Positions 59,464 through 64,000 of a DNA stretch of 64,000 bases are shown piece after piece. The stretch covers positions 868,001 to 932,000 of the forward strand of contig NW_026570256.1 of assembly GCF_019649055.1 (NCBI RefSeq). The letters are read 5' to 3'. The DNA is from Paramacrobiotus metropolitanus. Lineage: Eukaryota; Tardigrada; Eutardigrada; Parachela; Macrobiotidae. How positions within the stretch are numbered: position 1 is the first letter of the stretch; each line of letters starts with the position of its first letter. The notes under the pieces are model-generated. The model was not told the origin of the DNA and did no database searches. It saw nothing but the letters and a program-made list of their open reading frames with translations. Both the position numbers and the translations under genes were made by a program.

Positions 59464-62047
59464 ATCCAAGATTTTATCGGCATTCTGCGAAGAAACAGCA
59501 AAAATTATAAGGGCACCGTTCGCTTCATTATTTCAGTATACTGCATTTATGTCCAACGTTATCCCAGCAGGAAAGTTTCCGCAAACTTTTGTTCTGGGAT
59601 CGCAGTCCACAGATTACAGAATGATGTCTGACACATGTGCGTACTGTACTGCATTTGACCAGGCCAGTAATAATCACCTGGCGTCCAAAATGTTGCATCT
59701 TACCGGTTGCACTTTCACAAATCCGTTCTGAAGATAACGTCTATGTGGATACTCGGATAGCCACTCGACGTACAATGTGAAGTTCTTCTGCAGAGGACAC
59801 TCCTGCTCCTCTACCGGAAAGGAAAGCCACTTATCCTCGCCTTCGCAATCTCGAAAGGCCCGTTCTCTAACCACGCGCTTCGAAATGTCATCAACAACAT
59901 ACGTCATCAGCATATACACTGCACTAGCCGATGGCAGACGAAGCTGAAGACCTTCGAGTTTACGGTAGATGCTGGCAGCGTACGGTAGTCTGGCATCCAG
60001 AACGTATCCCAGCCATAGCATGGGTTCAGAACGCAGAATCACGAAGAAGTTGACAACCCAACCATCTGGATCGAAGTTCCATACTCGCACTTCCGCTCGG
60101 TGATGTGGACCTGCAGGAGTAAACGTTACTCTATTTTTTCTCTTACGCTGCTAGAACGTTATAGAAAAGGTCACCGATGCTGGTGTTCAGCTGCGATGTC
60201 ATCAGAGTCTCCAGCAGCGGCAACCACTGCACATTTAATGGTCGACCCAGATGCATCCGAAACGAGTGTGCCGGGTTCAGCGGCAGTTGGTCCAGCAGAT
60301 GAAGACCCGTGGTGTTTATATTAACTCGGCGACGGACCGATTCTGAGTCAAAATAGTAGCGATCGGTATGGATGGGTAACGGAACCCGTCGAAACGATCG
60401 GAGACTAGGGTCCTCTGCTGGACGTGGATGGCAAGCTGAATGGGCATCACTGTCACACTGTGCAAAACAGTAACTGGTGCTATATCAAACATCTCATAAA
60501 CGAGACAAAGAGTAGTACGTACATAAACGTAATACGAGTACCATGACAGTTTATATCAACAGTCCTTACTTGCAGAACAACATCGCACCCACAAAACGCG
60601 ACCTGCTGCGGGCAGCAGTTCCTGCGCTCATATCAAATAGAATTGTAATGACCGTGTCGACATATACATCATTAAATCTGTTACAAGCGTGCTGAGCAGT
60701 TGTGCAAAATGTAAACTACAAATTAATGAGTAATGGTAAGGAATGCCGCAGGATGCATCATAATGGATATCGTCGCTGAAAAATTTCTCAAATACCTTAC
60801 TCAGAAAAGGTGCCGTTTGTCCTTGATGTCACGATTTGCGGCTCGAGTCCACCAAAATGAATTTCCACGTCGCTCATGCCCCCGTCGCTACAGTTTTTTC
60901 TAGCACGCGTTTGTTGAACCATCTCCATCACATCCGTCTTCATCTGGTCGGTATCAAAGAAGCCGTATGTAGAATTTGCCCGCAAGTAAACATCGTCCAG
61001 TATGCCAGTGGTTTCAAAAAAGAGCGGACCGTTGTATGCTGTCACACCCTTGTCCTGCAATCGCTGAATGAACTCATCCAGAGGTGGCGTAACTATTTGT
61101 GTTAATTCGTGGTACGTGGAGTTGCGAGCGTACAACCAAGGATACTGCGGCTGATTGCGCGAGAAATTTGCCGGTGAAAAGGCATCCGAGACCGGTAGCA
61201 TATAGCGAATTAGCATCAATGCCGACCTGCAAACGTACATTATCCAATCTACAATAGCACAAATTACAGACAAGCCATGACACGCGATTACCCGTCTGTT
61301 GAGAACCTGGTCCCTTTTCAATGCGCAGGATTTCTGCACGTGTCGCTGTCCAGTTGCTTTTGCTGAAATATACGCACACTCAGTTAAAAGCGTCTTCTCT
61401 GCTTGATTTCCGAGTCTGTTGAGGTGTGGCCATCTTACCAAGACGAGGTAACCAAGCATAAGTAAGGGCATCCTGCAGCTCAGCTACCGATTGGTTACTG
61501 ATCTTTATTGCCAGCTTGTGGTGGCTCACAAATTCTTTCAGTTCGAGGAACGTTTGGAACTGCCGCATGAAGAAGTCGGGCTGTACATCGAAGCTTACAC
61601 TGTTCATTCCACGTAAAACCTGTAGGTAATCGTAACGTTCGGGTAGTGGGATTCTGTTGACTAGCTTTGTGTCCGAAACATTGGGACACAGGCTGAATGT
61701 TCCTGGAAAGGTTTCGTTCTCTCCTAGAAAACACTTTGTGAGCCAGTTTATTATGGAAAATTAACTACCGAAACCTTCACGGCATACGGTAATAACCTTT
61801 GGCGGATGCGGTAGTGTGTAACATGAATGGTTCTGTGGTTTCTTCTAAGCACGAAGCATTTGTACATACCTAATTCGGTGATTTGGGAATAGATCCTTGT
61901 ATTATTAAGGCGTGAGCGTGGAATCTCGTTGACAGTTTGGATGTTGTTCGATGATATGAGCGGCAAGGTAGCGAAGAGAAAAAACAATGTTATGGACCTT
62001 GGTACGCCACGAAATCGGAGCAAGCATTCTAATAATATGTTCTCCAT
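59050..62047 (-). CDS. Family copy I: secreted SEA-like-repeat protein
   Basis: Eight exons: 62047 to about 61872 (signal peptide with SITLFFLFATLPLISS), about 61724-61437, about 61362-61288, 61228 to about 60803, about 60440-60165, about 60111-59705, 59487-59362, about 59223-59050. Exon 4 (LIRYMLPVSDAFSPANFS to TSRTNGTFSE), exon 6 (VWNFDPDGWVVNFFVIL, then LDARLPYAASIYRKLEGLQL) and exon 8 (LSYPKMKSGLYWKLWRYP) are open. In exon 5 the frame of HVQQRTLVSD and that of HTDRYYFDSE are one base apart (47 bases between them where copy F has 48), so either one base is missing or the copy is inactivated. It resembles G and H most closely. Confidence 0.65.
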
Positions 62048-62149
62048 GCCGGTGAAATCAAACTAAGTTTTGAACATACTAACGACATAATAACGGCTGT
62101 GCGAGACGGTTTTGTCTTAATATATGCATCCATTCAACGTAATCGATTT

Positions 62150-62298
62150 GGCCGGATATCCCGGTTGTACACGGTAAAGGATTCACATCTGGTGGCGGCA
62201 CGATCTACGTTCACTTTGATTTTCCTCCGCATTATTTTGAGTGCTGGCAAAGAAAGTCATCCACTGTTGTGAGAAACGCTTTGTGGCATTCCGGAATC
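62150..62298 (-). promoter_or_regulatory. Shared upstream boxes of copy I
   Basis: ATCCCGGTTGT at about 62158-62168 (weaker match to TTCCGGTTAT) and TTCCGGAATC at 62289-62298, about 115 and 242 bp before the ATG. The sequence GTGAGAAACGCTTTG between them matches the other copies. Confidence 0.5.
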
Positions 62299-62319
62299 GC
62301 CGCAAAGCTTTTCAGGCAC

Positions 62320-63026
62320 GTTGCTGCCAAACACGTTTCACGACTCTGGTTTATTGTTTTACGGAATTCTAACTAACTAACTTGCTTCTAACTGAATAAC
62401 TAACTTACTGCTGTTTTGCGGAAGTTGTCTGTCATATTACTCTTACAACTGTCAGACGAATACAATAAAGACGAATAGAACAGGTGCTGGTTCGTCTTCC
62501 GTGAAATGTTAATTATTTAGTAATGGGCTCCGCTTCTGTAAACCAGACAAGTCTTGCTACACAGCTTGCTGTCTGTTTTATTCTCCCAGCATCGTGGTTC
62601 ATCGCGTTTTACCTCGTTCACATTAATTAACAGCATTCAGAATTCTTTCAATTTAGATTTTAGGATTACTGAAACTTCTCTCATTTAAGACAGTCGACAG
62701 TCCATAAATTCGTCACTAACCGTAAGTAAAGTTAAATAATACAAGAAACAGACTCGGCTTTGCCCGTGTTTCTTGTGCTCACGACCATTTTATTTGATTT
62801 CGATGAATATTTATTAGTATAACATCTATATTTCATCGAAACATGATAAATACTTCGCAACAGCGCAATAACACAGATTAATTTTATATAACAATCAATT
62901 CCTGACTCTCTTCTTAACCTCGAAAGAATTCCTTAGACTGCACAGATAATTTTTATTCTATCTCCTATCTGAAAATAAACTCGAAGTCAGATTGTAAATA
63001 TCGCATTAAATTTTAAACTCACAGTG
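62320..63026. other. Non-coding region, unrelated to the flanking duplicates
   Basis: AT-rich; no gene or repeat recognised. It replaces what should be the 3' half of the second CRISP copy. Confidence 0.4.
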
Positions 63027-63886
63027 GACTGGTATTTCCGGGCACAATTTATAGCCGCAACCCACTTGATACGTTTCGCCCCAGATCATCTGTCAACAAT
63101 GTGTAAAATTTCTACAGTACTCGTATCGAAATTATAAGCAGACCCTTTGAGTCTGCAGTGTACTGTTGTTCTTACCGCTGTCCAGTGACCAACCGGTTTC
63201 GGATCCCACCAACCGGTGGCCATACTTGTCTGGCCTGGCCAGACGTATAATTGTCTGGCCAAACGTATAATCATGTCGCTCATCCGCCCACGGATCAATA
63301 GCGTCGTTGGCCCAGGACGCCGCGGTACCTGCGCTGGCAGCCAGATTCTCGCCACAGCCCTACAGTGACAACGTAACAAGAATGAGGAAGCGGTGACATG
63401 CACCATCCTAAAAGTTTCCAGTATTTAAAAACTGTGCCATTTCTTAAATAAATATAATATGCCACTGTGAGGATGTCCGTCTAACAATTCAGTCATGCAC
63501 TACGATTGCTGTTATCAGGCATTCTTAGACGGATTTCTTAAAACCTCCATTATGAAAATGCGGCATTATGCCGCAAGGTTTCAGTAGTGAGTCTAGTGGC
63601 TGGCCATGGTGCATACAGATAGGCATTTAAGAAAAATAATTAACACTATTATTACCGATGCGCTCAAGTGGTTTCTTAACTGACCGGTCGATGAGAACTG
63701 GGACTATGCTCGTAGTTGCAGCCCTTGGCCCAGGTCTGCGCCATCTGGGCCACAGCGGCGCTCCACTCCAGTTTGCGCATATTGGCTGCCGACGGTGAAA
63801 CCGAGGAGCGGTAGGCATTATGCCGTCGACAATGTCTTTCTGTACAGCGGGCGTCGCTGTGTTCACTTGTGCGGAGGCGTGAAGAA
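63027..63886 (-). pseudogene. Second CRISP/CAP copy, truncated
   Basis: Exon 2 (63886-63685), exon 3 (63359-63176) and the first 63 bases of exon 4 (63089-63027) match the CRISP gene at 52-54 kb; exons 5-7 are absent. Exon 3 carries the same 25-base insertion. Exon 2 is one base shorter (CCGTCGAC where the first copy has CCGGTCGAC, near 63829), which shifts the frame before the CAP motif RHNAYR. The signal exon would lie past the window end. Confidence 0.75.
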
Positions 63887-64000
63887 CTGAAAAACAGCAG
63901 GTTGCAGTGGCATGCAACAAATGCAACACTTAAATAAATCAACACAACGCTCTGCATATGCCAAGAAGAATACAAACGCAGATTCTCTTCAAAAATTGTC

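Noticed and set aside
1-64000. tRNA, rRNA, CRISPR arrays, bacterial operons or horizontally acquired bacterial genes
   Set aside because: No cloverleaf, rRNA-like stretch, spacer-repeat array or intronless bacterial-type gene cluster was seen on reading both strands.

Overview
The window reads as animal (invertebrate) nuclear DNA. Genes are split into many short exons with GT-AG introns, most products begin with a secretory signal peptide, and there are Ty3/Gypsy-type and terminal-inverted-repeat elements. An ecdysozoan such as a tardigrade would fit, but nothing in the sequence proves the taxon. I saw no tRNA, rRNA, CRISPR or prokaryotic operon structure.

Layout. 1-4258: 5' part of a minus-strand LTR retrotransposon (LTR, leader, gag with a CCHC knuckle, a -1 slippery site, protease and the start of pol), inserted in exon 6 of a gene copy (4259-6230). 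7799-11136 (+): a complete 14-exon DOMON plus copper type II monooxygenase gene (DBH/MOXD1 type, 580 aa) lacking several copper ligands. 11207-12048: a MULE-like MITE and twin perfect palindromes. 12571-33666: minus-strand tandem array of an unrecognised secreted family (copies A, B, C, D, F) and a chimeric relative (E), interrupted by a repeat-rich block at 26-30.2 kb. 34837-44606: a 6-exon gene for an unknown, probably helical protein, whose fourth intron holds a 4.7-kb inverted-repeat structure with nested elements. 46515-62047: further family copies (G, an orphan 3' fragment, H, I) mixed with a CRISP/CAP gene. 63027-64000: a second, partial CRISP copy.

The family. Copy C reads cleanly as 8 exons (intron phases 1,1,2,2,1,0,2) and 643 aa: signal peptide, many N-glycosylation sites, no membrane anchor, and repeated helix-strand-strand units that resemble SEA domains. 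B, C and F look intact; A and D are broken; G, H and I carry frame disruptions. Copies D, E, F, G and I and the orphan fragment share upstream boxes (TTCCGGTTAT about 115-155 bp and, in four of them, TTCCGGAA about 240-280 bp before the ATG), which suggests shared regulation.

The 52.7-64 kb part is a mosaic of near-identical blocks joined at points that cut through exons. This is either very recent rearrangement or an assembly artefact from unmerged haplotypes. Several frameshifts there should be treated as possible sequence errors. All splice sites are inferred from reading frame and GT/AG signals, without transcripts or database searches.
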